The notes under the pieces were generated by a model. The model worked only from the letters and a program-made list of their open reading frames with translations. It was not told the DNA's origin and ran no database searches. Shown one piece after another: positions 21,278 through 30,368 of a stretch of 64,000 bases of DNA. Each line of letters opens with the position of its first letter. Within the stretch, counting starts at the first letter, position 1. Origin of the DNA: CADCVT01 sp036389155 (GTDB taxonomy: Bacteria; Actinomycetota; Thermoleophilia; Solirubrobacterales; Solirubrobacteraceae); assembly GCA_036389155.1 (NCBI GenBank), contig DASVQN010000050.1:62001-126000 (forward strand), written 5' to 3'. A program made the translations under genes and the position numbers.

Positions 21278-22891
21278 CTAGTCGCCGCGCGCGTCGTGCG
21301 CCGCGACGAGCTGGGGCCGGCGCTCGTCGCCGCCCATCGTCATCGAGTCGTCGACGGCGTCCGGGTCGGCCTGATAGCCGTAGCCGTAGCCGTACGCGTA
21401 CCCGGCCGTCTTCAGCGTGACGTCGTTGACGACGACGCCCAGCGTGGGCGCGTCGAGGTGGTCGAGCTGGCGGCGCAGCTGGCTGAGCGACTCGCGCGTG
21501 CTCTTGCCGAGACGGCCGACGACCACGACGCCGTCGACCTGCGTGACGAGCGGGATCGCGTCCGGCACCACCGCGGTCGGCGGCGTGTCGACGACGACGA
21601 ACTCGTAGTCGCGCGCGGCCTCGCGCAGGATCTCGCGCATGCGCTCGGACTCGATGAGGTCGGTCGGGTTCGGCGGCAGCGGACCGGCGACGATCACGTC
21701 GAGCGTGCGGCCGCTCGCGGCGTCGGCCGCGCCCGAGGTGGCGGGCACCGTCTGCACGACGGAGTCCAGCTGCGCGTCGCGTGCGAGCACGTGCGTGAGA
21801 CCCGGGCTCGCCGCGACGCCGAGCCCGCGGGCCAGCGTCGGGTGGCGGAGGTCGACCTCGATCAGGAGGGTGCGCGCGCCGTTCGCGGCGGACGCGGCGG
21901 CGAGGTTCGCGGCCACCGTGCTCTTGCCGTCGCCCGGCGCGGCCGACGTGATGAGCACGACGTGCAGCCCGCGGTCGACGTTGAAGTAGCGCAGGTTCGC
22001 GCGCAGCATCCGGAAGGCCTCGGCGGTCGCGGCCTCGGAGGCGAGGAGCGTGGCGCCCGACTTGAGCATCCGCGTGCTGTGCGGGATCGCGGCGAGCACC
22101 GGCTTGTCGAACTCCTCCTGCATCTCGTCCGGGTCCTGGATGCGCCGGTCGAGCCGGTCGACGAGCATCGCGAGGATCAGGCCGAGGATCGCGCCGAAGA
22201 ACAGGCCGAGGACGCCGTTGCGGAACGGCCGCGGATACGACGGCGCGGTCGGCACGTCCGCGCGCTGGACGAGCTCGGCGCCGCCGGTCTGCAGCGACGC
22301 GAGGATCTCGAGCTGCTGCGAGCGGTCGCGCAGCTGGCGGCCCTGCGGGGTCAGCTTCGCGGCCGGCGTCAGCGCCTGGTACTGGCGCTTGGTGATCTCG
22401 CGGGCGTCCGCCAGGCGGCGGCGATCGGCCTCCCGCCGGAAGCGGATGAACTCCTCGGCGAACGTCGTGGCCAGCGCCGCGGCGCGCTCGGGCACCCGGT
22501 CGGTGGCGTCGATCTGCACGAGGCTCGACAGCCCCTGCTGCGTGACCGCGACCTTCGCGCGCACGGAGGCGCGGGTCTCGCCGGCGACGCGGCGCGCGGT
22601 GCGGTCGGCGATGACGTCGAGGCTCGTCAGGCGGAGGTTCGTCGCGGCGTCGCGCGCGGCGTCGCCGGTGGAGCGGAAGGTCGGCGTGCCCAGGATGGCC
22701 TGGTCGAGGCCCGAGTCGCGGAAGAGCAGCGCGGCGCCCGCGGTGTACTCCTTCTCGCGCGTGAGCGACCACGCGACGGACGTCAGCGGAACGAGCGCGG
22801 TGACGAGCAGGAAGATCGGCAGCCGGCGGCGCAGCGCGCGGAGAGCCCTGCGGCGGCTCGGGGTTCCTTCGGGTGACCGGGGTTCAGGCAA
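21278..22891 (-). CDS. Polysaccharide co-polymerase with bacterial tyrosine kinase domain (Wzc/CapAB-like)
   Basis: A 537-residue fused protein. Residues about 24-43 and 226-246 are the two membrane helices of the Wzz/chain-length domain, enclosing an extracellular helical region (90-215). The kinase part has Walker A SAAPGDGKST (316-325), Walker A' LLIEVDLRH (342-350), Walker B FVVVDTPP (431-438), and a C-terminal tyrosine cluster AGYAYGYGYGYQ (496-507) that would be autophosphorylated. Such proteins set polymer length and drive export. The TTG start has GAGGA 6 nt upstream and a leader of about 50 nt. Minus-10 TATGCT lies at 22949-22954. The facing CpsB-type gene is the expected counterpart. 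Confidence 0.93.
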   Translation of the reverse strand: MPEPRSPEGTPSRRRALRALRRRLPIFLLVTALVPLTSVAWSLTREKEYTAGAALLFRDSGLDQAILGTPTFRSTGDAARDAATNLRLTSLDVIADRTARRVAGETRASVRAKVAVTQQGLSSLVQIDATDRVPERAAALATTFAEEFIRFRREADRRRLADAREITKRQYQALTPAAKLTPQGRQLRDRSQQLEILASLQTGGAELVQRADVPTAPSYPRPFRNGVLGLFFGAILGLILAMLVDRLDRRIQDPDEMQEEFDKPVLAAIPHSTRMLKSGATLLASEAATAEAFRMLRANLRYFNVDRGLHVVLITSAAPGDGKSTVAANLAAASAANGARTLLIEVDLRHPTLARGLGVAASPGLTHVLARDAQLDSVVQTVPATSGAADAASGRTLDVIVAGPLPPNPTDLIESERMREILREAARDYEFVVVDTPPTAVVPDAIPLVTQVDGVVVVGRLGKSTRESLSQLRRQLDHLDAPTLGVVVNDVTLKTAGYAYGYGYGYQADPDAVDDSMTMGGDERRPQLVAAHDARGD

Positions 22892-22948
22892 GGTGGGTCC
22901 TCGTGCGGGGTTCGCTCACGGGCAGAGCGCTCCGCGGAGACGCGGGCG

Positions 22949-22999
22949 AGCATAGCGGCGCACCTGAGGGCGAATGAGCATTCTGGACACCTGTTCGGC
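22949..22999 (-). promoter_or_regulatory. Promoter of the tyrosine kinase gene with upstream CCGAACA box
   Basis: On the minus strand TATGCT (22954 to 22949) precedes the kinase gene; GCCGAACAGG begins at 22999, 45 bp before the hexamer. Two other promoters (25977 and 36175) have GTCGAACATC 44 bp before the hexamer, so this may be a weaker copy of the same site. Confidence 0.35.
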
Positions 23000-23061
23000 T
23001 ATGGGACCGAATTCTTGACGTGCAGAGCGCCAGGACGCTCCACGGCAGCGGCGTTCCCGGC

Positions 23062-23067
23062 TAGCGT
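23062..23067 (+). promoter_or_regulatory. Leaderless minus-10 hexamer TAGCGT for the second flippase
   Basis: TAGCGT is followed after 10 nt by ATG 23078. The same hexamer serves the minus-strand gene at 12287. Confidence 0.45.
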
Positions 23068-23077
23068 AGTCGTCCCG

Positions 23078-24391
23078 ATGCAGCGTACGTCCATCAGACG
23101 CGCCGGATTCGAGACCGTCGTCGCGGGCGTGGCCACCCAGGCGATCCTGATGGCCAGCGGGATCGTGGTCGCGCGCCTGCTCGGCGTGGAGAACCGCGGC
23201 CATCTCGCGCTGATGACGCTGTTCCCGCTCATCCTCACGATGACGGGGACCCTCGGGCTGCACACCGCGACGACCTACTACGTCGCCCAGGGCCACAGCA
23301 CGCGCGCGATCCTGCGCGTCGTCCGCGGCACGGCGATCCGGCAGGCCGTGCTCCTGCTCGCGATCGAGGCCGTGATCCTCGTCGCGGTCTTCTGGAACGA
23401 GACGCCGGGCATCCACCTCGCCGCCGCGTTCTCCGCGCTCGGCGTGCCTGCCCTGGTCATGCTGCTGTGGGCGCAGGCGATCCTCCAGGGCGAGCACCGC
23501 TACCGCGCGTGGAACATGGCCAGGCTGTCGGGGCCGCTGCTCTACAGCGCGATCCTCGTGCTGGTCTTCGTCGCCGACTCCGAGCACATCGCGCTCGTCG
23601 CCGGCGTCTGGAGCGTCACGCTGTTCGTCGCGAGCCTCCTCACGCTCATGTACGCGCTGCGCCACGCGCACCGCGAGGGCAAGCCCGCGCCGCCCCTCGA
23701 CGAGATGAAGCGCTTCGGCGTGAAGGGCATGGTCGGGTGGATCTCGCCGCTGGAGACGTTCCAGCTCGACCAGCTGTTCATCGGCCTCGCGCTGACCGCG
23801 TCCGACCTCGGCCTCTACGTCGTCGGCGCGGCGTTCACGAACCTCACGCGGCTCTTCGTGCCGCAGAGCCTCGGGATGATCGCCTACCCGCACGTCGCCG
23901 CGAAGCGGACGCGCGCGGAGGCGCGCGCGGCGGTGTGGCGGTTCTTCCTGCTGTCGCTCGTCGTGTGCGGCGTCGCGGTGGCGGCGCTGGAGCTCGTCAT
24001 CGGCGACCTCATCCCGTTCTTCTTCGGCGACGAGTTCGCGGACGCCGTCCCGCTGGCGCGGATCCTGCTCATCGGCTCGCTCTTCCTGGGGCTGCGCCGC
24101 GTCCTCACCGACGGCACCCGCGGCGCGGGCGAGCCGACGCTCGGGACCGTGGCGGAGGGGATCACCGCCGCCGCGGCGATCCCGGCCGTCATCCTGGTCG
24201 GCACGCACGCGGGCGCCGAGGGCGTCGCGTGGGCGCTGACCGCGAGCTACGCGGTCGGGCTCGCCGCGATGATCGCGATGACCGTCGTGGTCCTCGCGCG
24301 GCCCGCGCGGCAGGACGACGACCCTCCGGCTGCGGAGGTGGAGGTCGCCCCCGCGGCGCCGACGCCCGACGCCCAGGGCGCCGTCGCCTGA
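23078..24391 (+). CDS. Wzx-type polysaccharide flippase
   Basis: A 437-residue integral membrane protein with about 12 hydrophobic segments, opening with FETVVAGVATQAILMASGIVVARLLGVENRGHLALM, the usual first helix pair of MOP-superfamily flippases, and later LGLYVVGAAFTNLTRLFVPQSLGMIAYPHVAAKRT. It would translocate the lipid-linked repeat unit. Acidic residues and Pro/Ala in the C-terminal tail are cytoplasmic. ATG 23078 is fixed by the TAGCGT hexamer 10 nt upstream; a longer in-frame opening would run across the promoter. It stands next to the Wzy-type gene (convergent, 4 bp between stops) and the kinase gene, together a Wzx/Wzy/Wzc assembly set. Confidence 0.9.
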   Translation: MQRTSIRRAGFETVVAGVATQAILMASGIVVARLLGVENRGHLALMTLFPLILTMTGTLGLHTATTYYVAQGHSTRAILRVVRGTAIRQAVLLLAIEAVILVAVFWNETPGIHLAAAFSALGVPALVMLLWAQAILQGEHRYRAWNMARLSGPLLYSAILVLVFVADSEHIALVAGVWSVTLFVASLLTLMYALRHAHREGKPAPPLDEMKRFGVKGMVGWISPLETFQLDQLFIGLALTASDLGLYVVGAAFTNLTRLFVPQSLGMIAYPHVAAKRTRAEARAAVWRFFLLSLVVCGVAVAALELVIGDLIPFFFGDEFADAVPLARILLIGSLFLGLRRVLTDGTRGAGEPTLGTVAEGITAAAAIPAVILVGTHAGAEGVAWALTASYAVGLAAMIAMTVVVLARPARQDDDPPAAEVEVAPAAPTPDAQGAVA

Positions 24392-24395
24392 CGGC

Positions 24396-25916
24396 CTAGC
24401 TCTGCGTGCGGGCCGACAGCGGCCTGCCGACGCGCGGCAGCGACACCCGGCCCGTGCGCTCGGGCGAGACGAAGAAGTAGAAGATCACGAGCACCGGGAA
24501 CGCGACCATGCCGACGCGCTGCAGCGTGTCGACCGGCGTGTCGCGCACGCCGCTGACGATGAACGGCAGCGCCGAGGCGAAGATGGCGCGGGCCCCGACG
24601 CTCGCGGCGTTGCGCAGGTACCACCAGTACAGCGCGGCGGAGAGGACGCCGTAGAGCAGCATCCCGAGGACGGCGCCCGGATAGCCGCCGTCGATGAAGA
24701 ACGAGAGCAGGACCGAGAACTCCGGGTTGGCGGCGCCCACCTCGTAGGCGTCGGGCCAGATCGCGGCGATGACCCGCTCCTTGGGCTGCTTGGGCTTGCC
24801 CGCCCACAGCTGGTGCGGGATCGGCCGGGCGAGCACGTCGCGCAGCGTTCCGCGACCCCACTCGTGCGGGACCTCCTCGGGCACGACCGCGACCGCGGCC
24901 GCGAGGGCGGGAAGCTCGGCCGCGTCGGCGTCGCGCGTGAGCGGCACGAACATCCGCAGCGGGTCGCGGACGTTCTGCTTGACCGCCGCCACGGCGCCGA
25001 CCTGCTGGCGCGTCGCGCTGCTGCGCACGTCGAGCAGCACCGACGAGACGAAGAGCGCCAGGAGCGTGACCACCACGAGCGACAGCGCCCGGGGGCGCCG
25101 GCCGCGGGTCGTGTAGTAGATGACCCCGAGACCGAGGACGAGCGGGAAGAGCACGGTGCGGCTGCCGGTCGGGCCGAGCAGGCCGCACAGCAGGATCGTC
25201 GACAGGACGCTGCCGGCGAGCACGCGCCGGTTGCGCGTGCTGAGCGCCGCCGCGAAGAGGATCAGCGTCGCCGCCACCATCAGGAACGGCGACGAGTACA
25301 GGTAGGCGCTCGAGTTCTTGTAGGCCTGGGTCAGCTCGAGGCTGCGGCCGGACAGGAGCAGCTTGATCACCGAGCCGCCCGCGGAGGACTGCACGAGGAA
25401 GAGGCCGTACATCGCGGCGCCGAGGAACCACAGCGCGGTGGCTCCCACCACGACGCGCCGCATGTCCGGCTGCGGGGGCGCCGGGATCCGCTCGGCGGCG
25501 CGCTCGCCCGCGCGCAGGAAGTAGCCGCCGACGAAGCCCACGGCGCCGAGCAGGCCGAGGACGACCGCGGGCCGGAACGTCGCCTGCAGGTCGACGCTGC
25601 GGTCGGCGATCATGAAGCCCATGTCGTTGTTGATGAGCATCGCGGCCGGCCGCACCACGAACATCACGCCGTAGGCCATCACGAAGATGAAGATCGGCTC
25701 GAAGGGGTCGAACCGCCCCTGGACCGCGCGCACCACGACGGGGACGAGCAGGATCAGGGCGGTGGCCGCGATCAGGAGCGCGTCCGTCGTCGGGTTCAGC
25801 GCGGCGATCCCCGGGCCCGCGACGAGCGCGAGCGCGCCGAGCAGGCACGTGACCAGGCGGAGGCGATCCTGGCCCGCTTCGTCCAGGCGGGGTGGGGCTT
25901 GCGTGGCGGCGCTCAT
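24396..25916 (-). CDS. Wzy-type O-antigen/oligosaccharide repeat-unit polymerase
   Basis: A 506-residue protein with about 12 hydrophobic segments and a large extracytoplasmic loop near the C-terminal half (RSSATRQQVGAVAAVKQNVRDP through HEWGRGTLRDVLARPIPHQLWAGKPK). The sequence TGSRTVLFPLVLGLG and the late FFIDGGYPGAVLGMLLYGVL are typical of repeat-unit polymerases, whose sequence is otherwise poorly conserved. It would join repeat units at the outer face of the membrane. The ATG at 25916 has TAGCTT about 15 nt upstream. Its neighbours are a flippase and the kinase gene. Confidence 0.85.
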   Translation of the reverse strand: MSAATQAPPRLDEAGQDRLRLVTCLLGALALVAGPGIAALNPTTDALLIAATALILLVPVVVRAVQGRFDPFEPIFIFVMAYGVMFVVRPAAMLINNDMGFMIADRSVDLQATFRPAVVLGLLGAVGFVGGYFLRAGERAAERIPAPPQPDMRRVVVGATALWFLGAAMYGLFLVQSSAGGSVIKLLLSGRSLELTQAYKNSSAYLYSSPFLMVAATLILFAAALSTRNRRVLAGSVLSTILLCGLLGPTGSRTVLFPLVLGLGVIYYTTRGRRPRALSLVVVTLLALFVSSVLLDVRSSATRQQVGAVAAVKQNVRDPLRMFVPLTRDADAAELPALAAAVAVVPEEVPHEWGRGTLRDVLARPIPHQLWAGKPKQPKERVIAAIWPDAYEVGAANPEFSVLLSFFIDGGYPGAVLGMLLYGVLSAALYWWYLRNAASVGARAIFASALPFIVSGVRDTPVDTLQRVGMVAFPVLVIFYFFVSPERTGRVSLPRVGRPLSARTQS

Positions 25917-25976
25917 CAGGGGCTTCGGGCGAAGCTACTAAAGGATCGGTGGGGTCACGGCCGATCTTGAGGCGGA

Positions 25977-26060
25977 GGGGGTCGAACATCCGCCGATTTC
26001 GTGCGGACGCTCTTCAACCTCGGTTAGTCTCGTCGTGCCGCCCGTCCGGGCTCTCCGGAC
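25977..26060 (+). promoter_or_regulatory. Shared-box promoter 1: GTCGAACATC box, TAGTCT hexamer, leader hairpin
   Basis: GTCGAACATC starts at 25981 and continues into CGCCGATTT. TAGTCT follows at 26025-26030, 44 bp from the box start, then a leader with a GTCCGG/CCGGAC hairpin (26044-26060), CAGAACAACC and a CCGGAG ribosome site. The same box at the same distance, and a near-identical leader tail, occurs before the gene at 36291. Confidence 0.6.
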
Positions 26061-26087
26061 AGAACAACCCCACATTCACCGGAGACC

Positions 26088-29000
26088 ATGACCAGCGATT
26101 CGATTCGTCGGCCGAGCGCGCGCGCGCTCGGCATCGCCGCAGTGCTCGCCGTGACCATCATCACCGCGATGGTGGCCGCACCCCGCGCATCGGCGCTGCC
26201 GGCCGGCTTTCAGAACTCGCGCTTCGCGCTGGTGACGGGCTACCCGACGTCGATCTCCTTCCTGCCCGACGGCCGCGCGCTGGTCAGCTCCCTCTTCGGC
26301 CAGGTCTACGTGGTGGACGCCAACGGCACCTTCAACTCGACGCCGCTGCTGACCGTGCCGGTCTGCACCGACCGCGAGCAGGGCATGCAGAGCGTCGCGG
26401 TCAGCCCGACGTTCGCCTCGGACCACTACATCTACGTCTACTACACGAGCCCGCGCAACGGCACGTGCGGGACGACGCTCGCCGACGGCGCGATCAACCG
26501 GTTCGTCCGCTATCAGCTCGACCCGGTCACGACGACGGTCGACCCGTCGACGGCGACGCCGCTGCTCGACAACCTGCCCGCCCACCACGGCTTCCACAAC
26601 GGGGGTGCCGTCGACTTCGCCAAGGACGGGAACGTCCTGGTCACGGTCGGCGACGGCGGCTGCCACTACATCACCGGCGACTGCGGCCTGGGCAACCCGG
26701 TCGCGCAGCAGCTGAACTCGCTGCAGGGCAAGGTGCTGAAGATCACGCCGTCGGGCGGCATCCCGAGCACGAACCCGTACACGGGGGCCGGCACCGCGCC
26801 CTGCGCCCAGACCGGGTACGTCGCGGCCGGCACCAAGTGCCAGGAGATCTACGCCAACGGCCTGCGCAACCCGTTCCGGATCGCGGTCGACGAGGGCCCG
26901 CAGGATCGCTTCTTCATCGACGACGTCGGTGGCGAGTACTGGGAGGAGGTCAACGCCGGCGCCAAGGGCGCGAACTACGGCTGGCCCACGCGCGAGGGCG
27001 CCTGCAACGCCTCCTCGTACACGGACTGCCCGCCGCCGCCGGCCGCGCTCACCGACCCGATCTACGCCTACCCGCACACGAGCGGCTGCAAGTCGGTCAC
27101 CGGCGGCGCCTTCGTCCCCGCCGGCCTGTGGCCCAGCAGCTACGACGGCGCCTACCTCTACGGCGACTTCGTCTGCGGCTCGGTGTTCCTCAAGGCCGCG
27201 CCGGCCGAGACGGGCGCGGTCTCCGAGTTCGAGACCGGCATCTGGAACAACACCGACATGACCTTCGGCCCGGTCCAGGGCGGCGGCAGGGCGCTGTACG
27301 TCGTCAAGCCGACCACGCCGGAGATCCGCAAGATCACGTACATCGCCGCGGGCAACCGCGCCCCGGTGGCCAGCGCGACCGCGACGCCGACGCAGGGCGC
27401 CGCGCCGCTCACCGTGCAGTTCAACGGCACGGGCAGCACCGACGCCGACGGCAACGCGCTGACCTACGCGTGGGACTTCGGCGACGGCGCGACGGCGACC
27501 GGGTCGACGGCGTCCCACACCTACGCCGCCAACGGCACCTACACGGCCAAGCTCACCGTGACCGACACGCTCGGCGCCAAGGACACGACGACGGTGAAGA
27601 TCGAGGTCGGCAACAAGCCCGTCCCGGTCATCGACGCGCCGACGACGTCGGGCCGCTTCGTCGTCGGCCAGCACTACACGCTGACCGGCCACGCGACCGA
27701 CGCCGAGGACGGCCAGCTGGCCGACGCCAAGCTGACGTGGGAGGTGCGCCTGCACCACAACGAGCACTTCCACCCCTACGTCCAGCCGGTCGCGGGCAAC
27801 AACGTCGACTTCACGGCCCCGGCGCCCGAGGACTTCATCGCGGCCACGAACTCGAACCTCGAGGTCCGGCTGACCGCGACGGACTCCGACGGGCTCAGCA
27901 CGAGCGTCGTCCAGGACTTCGACCCGAAGAAGGTCACGCTGACGTTCGAGACGGCGCCGAGCGGGCTCAAGCTCAAGGTCGGCGAGCTGAACGTCACCGG
28001 GCCGCAGAACGTCGTCTCGTGGCAGGGCTTCTCGTTCGCCGTCGACGCGCCGCTGCAGCTGCGCGCGGGCCGCGTGTACGGGTTCGGCTCGTGGTCCGAC
28101 GGCGGCGCCAGGCAGCACACCATCACCACGCCCGCAAGTGACACGACGTACCGCGCCACGTTCGCCCAGCGCCGCACGGCGTCGGACACCGCGGACTTCA
28201 ACGGCGACGGCTACGCCGACCTGGCGGTCGGCGCCCCGGGCGAGGACCTCGACGGCGCCAACGACGCCGGCGTCGTGAACGTCAAGTACGGCGCGGCCAA
28301 CGGCCTGGTGGTGAACGGCCCGGACCGGCAGATCAGCCAGTCGGCCGCCTCCGGCCTGGCCGAGGACGGCGACCGGTTCGGCGCGTCGCTCGCCACCGGC
28401 GACTTCAACAACGACGGCTACAGCGACCTGGCGGTCGGCGCGCCGGGCGAGGACCTCGACGCCAGCGTCGACGCGGGCATCATCAACGTGATGTACGGCT
28501 CGAGCGCCGGCCTGAACACCGGCGGCTCCCCGCGCCAGTTCAGCCAGTCGCAGGACGCCGGCCTCGCCGAGACGAACGACCGGTTCGGCACGGCGCTGGC
28601 GGGCGGCGACTTCGACGGCGACGGCTACGACGACCTCGTCGCGAGCGCCCCGGACGAGGACTTCAACGGCGCCGCCGCGGCCGGCGTGATCAACGTGCAG
28701 TACGGGTCATCGACCGGCCTCACGGGGAACACCCGCGCGCAGCAGTGGACGCAGAACTCCGCCGCGGGCGCGGTGGCGGCCGGTGACCGCTACGGCGCCG
28801 CGCTCGCCGCCGGCGACTTCGACGCCGACGGCCGCGCCGACCTCGCCGCGGGCACGCCGGGCGAGGACTTCAAGGGCACCGACAGCGGCCTGCTCAACGT
28901 CACCTACGGCACGGCGACCGGCCTGGCCGGCAACACCCGCGCTCGGCAGATCTCGCAGTCGCAGATGGCGGGCCTCTCCGAGCAGGGCGACCACTTCGCC

Positions 29001-29705
29001 GCATCGCTGACGACCGGCGACTTCGACGGCGACGGCCGCTCGGACCTCGCCGTCGGCGCGCCGGACGAGGACTTCAACTCGAACCGCGCCGCCGGCGTGG
29101 TCAACACGGTCTACGGCAGCGCGACCGGGCTCGGCACCACCGTCCAGCAGTTCACGCAGTCGCAGTCGGCCGGTCTCGCGGAGGTCGACGACCGCTTCGG
29201 CGCGTCGCTCGCCGCCGGCGACTTCGACGGCGACGGGCGCGGGGACCTCGCGATCGGCGCGCCCGACGAGGCGCTCGGCGCCGGCCCGTCCTCGGGCGTC
29301 GTCAACGTGCAGTACGGCTCGGCCGCCGGGCTCACCGGCACCCGTGTCCAGCAGTGGCTGCAGAACGCCGCTGCCGGCCTCACCGAGGGCGGCGACCGCT
29401 TCGGCGCGTCGCTCGCGGGAGCCGACTTCGACACGGACGGCCGGACCGACCTCGCGATGGGCGCGCCCGGCCAGGACCTGGACGGCTCGGTCGACGCCGG
29501 GATCATCAACCTGATGTACGGCACGTCGAGCGGCCTGGCCGGCAACACGCGCGCGGCGCAGTTCAGCCAGTCGCAGACGTCGGGCCTGACCGAGGCGGGC
29601 GACGCGTTCGGCGGGGCCATGGGCACGACGACCTGGGTCGCGCCGGCGAGCTCCGCCACCGCGACGACGCTGTCGGCGCCGCTCACGGGAGCCGCATCGG
29701 CCTGA
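26088..29705 (+). CDS. Large secreted protein: sugar dehydrogenase-like beta-propeller, PKD domain and FG-GAP repeats
   Basis: A 1205-residue exported protein with a signal peptide ending near PRASALPAG. Residues about 40-420 match the glucose/sorbosone dehydrogenase-type six-blade propeller (FLPDGRALVS, AHHGFHNGGAVDFAKDGNVLVTVGDGG, NGLRNPFRIAVD, GANYGWPTREG). Residues about 422-508 are a PKD domain (NRAPVASATATPTQGAAPLTVQFNGT, WDFGDGAT). After a linker come seven FG-GAP-type repeats (about 700-1190) with calcium loops such as DFNGDGYADLAVGAPGED, as in integrin alpha propellers. The C-terminus is a truncated eighth unit. It is likely an extracellular glycan-binding or glycan-oxidising protein; PQQ use is not certain. 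It is driven by the shared-box promoter; GGAG lies 3 nt before the ATG, which is unusually close. Confidence 0.88.
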   Translation: MTSDSIRRPSARALGIAAVLAVTIITAMVAAPRASALPAGFQNSRFALVTGYPTSISFLPDGRALVSSLFGQVYVVDANGTFNSTPLLTVPVCTDREQGMQSVAVSPTFASDHYIYVYYTSPRNGTCGTTLADGAINRFVRYQLDPVTTTVDPSTATPLLDNLPAHHGFHNGGAVDFAKDGNVLVTVGDGGCHYITGDCGLGNPVAQQLNSLQGKVLKITPSGGIPSTNPYTGAGTAPCAQTGYVAAGTKCQEIYANGLRNPFRIAVDEGPQDRFFIDDVGGEYWEEVNAGAKGANYGWPTREGACNASSYTDCPPPPAALTDPIYAYPHTSGCKSVTGGAFVPAGLWPSSYDGAYLYGDFVCGSVFLKAAPAETGAVSEFETGIWNNTDMTFGPVQGGGRALYVVKPTTPEIRKITYIAAGNRAPVASATATPTQGAAPLTVQFNGTGSTDADGNALTYAWDFGDGATATGSTASHTYAANGTYTAKLTVTDTLGAKDTTTVKIEVGNKPVPVIDAPTTSGRFVVGQHYTLTGHATDAEDGQLADAKLTWEVRLHHNEHFHPYVQPVAGNNVDFTAPAPEDFIAATNSNLEVRLTATDSDGLSTSVVQDFDPKKVTLTFETAPSGLKLKVGELNVTGPQNVVSWQGFSFAVDAPLQLRAGRVYGFGSWSDGGARQHTITTPASDTTYRATFAQRRTASDTADFNGDGYADLAVGAPGEDLDGANDAGVVNVKYGAANGLVVNGPDRQISQSAASGLAEDGDRFGASLATGDFNNDGYSDLAVGAPGEDLDASVDAGIINVMYGSSAGLNTGGSPRQFSQSQDAGLAETNDRFGTALAGGDFDGDGYDDLVASAPDEDFNGAAAAGVINVQYGSSTGLTGNTRAQQWTQNSAAGAVAAGDRYGAALAAGDFDADGRADLAAGTPGEDFKGTDSGLLNVTYGTATGLAGNTRARQISQSQMAGLSEQGDHFAASLTTGDFDGDGRSDLAVGAPDEDFNSNRAAGVVNTVYGSATGLGTTVQQFTQSQSAGLAEVDDRFGASLAAGDFDGDGRGDLAIGAPDEALGAGPSSGVVNVQYGSAAGLTGTRVQQWLQNAAAGLTEGGDRFGASLAGADFDTDGRTDLAMGAPGQDLDGSVDAGIINLMYGTSSGLAGNTRAAQFSQSQTSGLTEAGDAFGGAMGTTTWVAPASSATATTLSAPLTGAASA

Positions 29706-29732
29706 GCGGGCTGCGCGGCTTGGTGGGGCGGC

Positions 29733-30368
29733 TCAGAGCCGGGGCGCGCTGACCGTCGCGGCGAGCCGCTCGGCGATCGATCCCGACGCGCTCGGGCGGA
29801 GCGCCAGGCCGTCGATCGTCTCGAGGTCGACGTAGGCGTCGGCGATGCGCGCGGCCTGCTCCGGCAGGTGCCGGTACGCGACGATCTCGCCGGTCTCGTG
29901 GCCGCTGCTGAGGTCGTCGACGACGATCAGCCGGCCGCCGCGCCCGAGCCGGCGCCACACCGGCGGCTTGTCGTACGGGCTGGAGACGAGCGCGACGGCG
30001 CTCTCCGGGACGTCCGCGACGTGGCGCGCGAGCCACGCCAGCGTGTCGTCGCGCATGGTCGCGGGGCGGACGCTGAGCACGAAGTGCGCGGCGCCGGGGA
30101 GCTCCGCCCGCAGTGCGTCGCGCAGCGCGAGGATGCCGGCGATCGGCTCGGCGGCGACCGCCGCCTCGTGCAGCGGCATCCCCCGGCGCAGCAGCGCGCC
30201 GGAGTCGACGAGCGTGTTGTCGAGGTCCCAGCACACGCGGACCGCGCCGCGGTGCGCCGCGTCGAAGTCGCGGGCCTGACGGATCGCCCGCCGGCGCGCC
30301 GGCGCGTGGCGGACCCGGCGCGTGCTCGCTGCGACGACGCGCCGCGGCGTCAGCCGTCGGTGCGGCAC
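29733..30368 (-). CDS. HAD-superfamily phosphatase
   Basis: A 211-residue HAD hydrolase. The nucleophile motif VCWDLDNTLVDSG (Asp-Leu-Asp-Asn-Thr, residues about 48-52) sits after an Arg-rich N-terminus; motif II is the Ser of FVLSVRPATMRDDT, motif III the lysine of SSPYDKPPVW, and motif IV VVDDLSSGHE. It would remove phosphate from a small metabolite. The GTG at 30368 is used because it gives a 19-bp overlap with the aminotransferase gene upstream and includes the Arg-rich segment; no other start precedes the catalytic motif at a sensible distance. Third gene of the ATP-grasp/PLP/HAD unit; likely substrate is the phosphorylated amino product of the PLP enzyme (inference). Confidence 0.75.
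   Translation of the reverse strand: MPHRRLTPRRVVAASTRRVRHAPARRRAIRQARDFDAAHRGAVRVCWDLDNTLVDSGALLRRGMPLHEAAVAAEPIAGILALRDALRAELPGAAHFVLSVRPATMRDDTLAWLARHVADVPESAVALVSSPYDKPPVWRRLGRGGRLIVVDDLSSGHETGEIVAYRHLPEQAARIADAYVDLETIDGLALRPSASGSIAERLAATVSAPRL

Noticed and set aside
25977..26005. GAAC of the shared box as an ECF sigma minus-35 element
   Set aside because: No conserved minus-10 motif follows at 15-18 bp in the copies; the constant distance to a TANNNT hexamer fits an activator site better, though it is not excluded.
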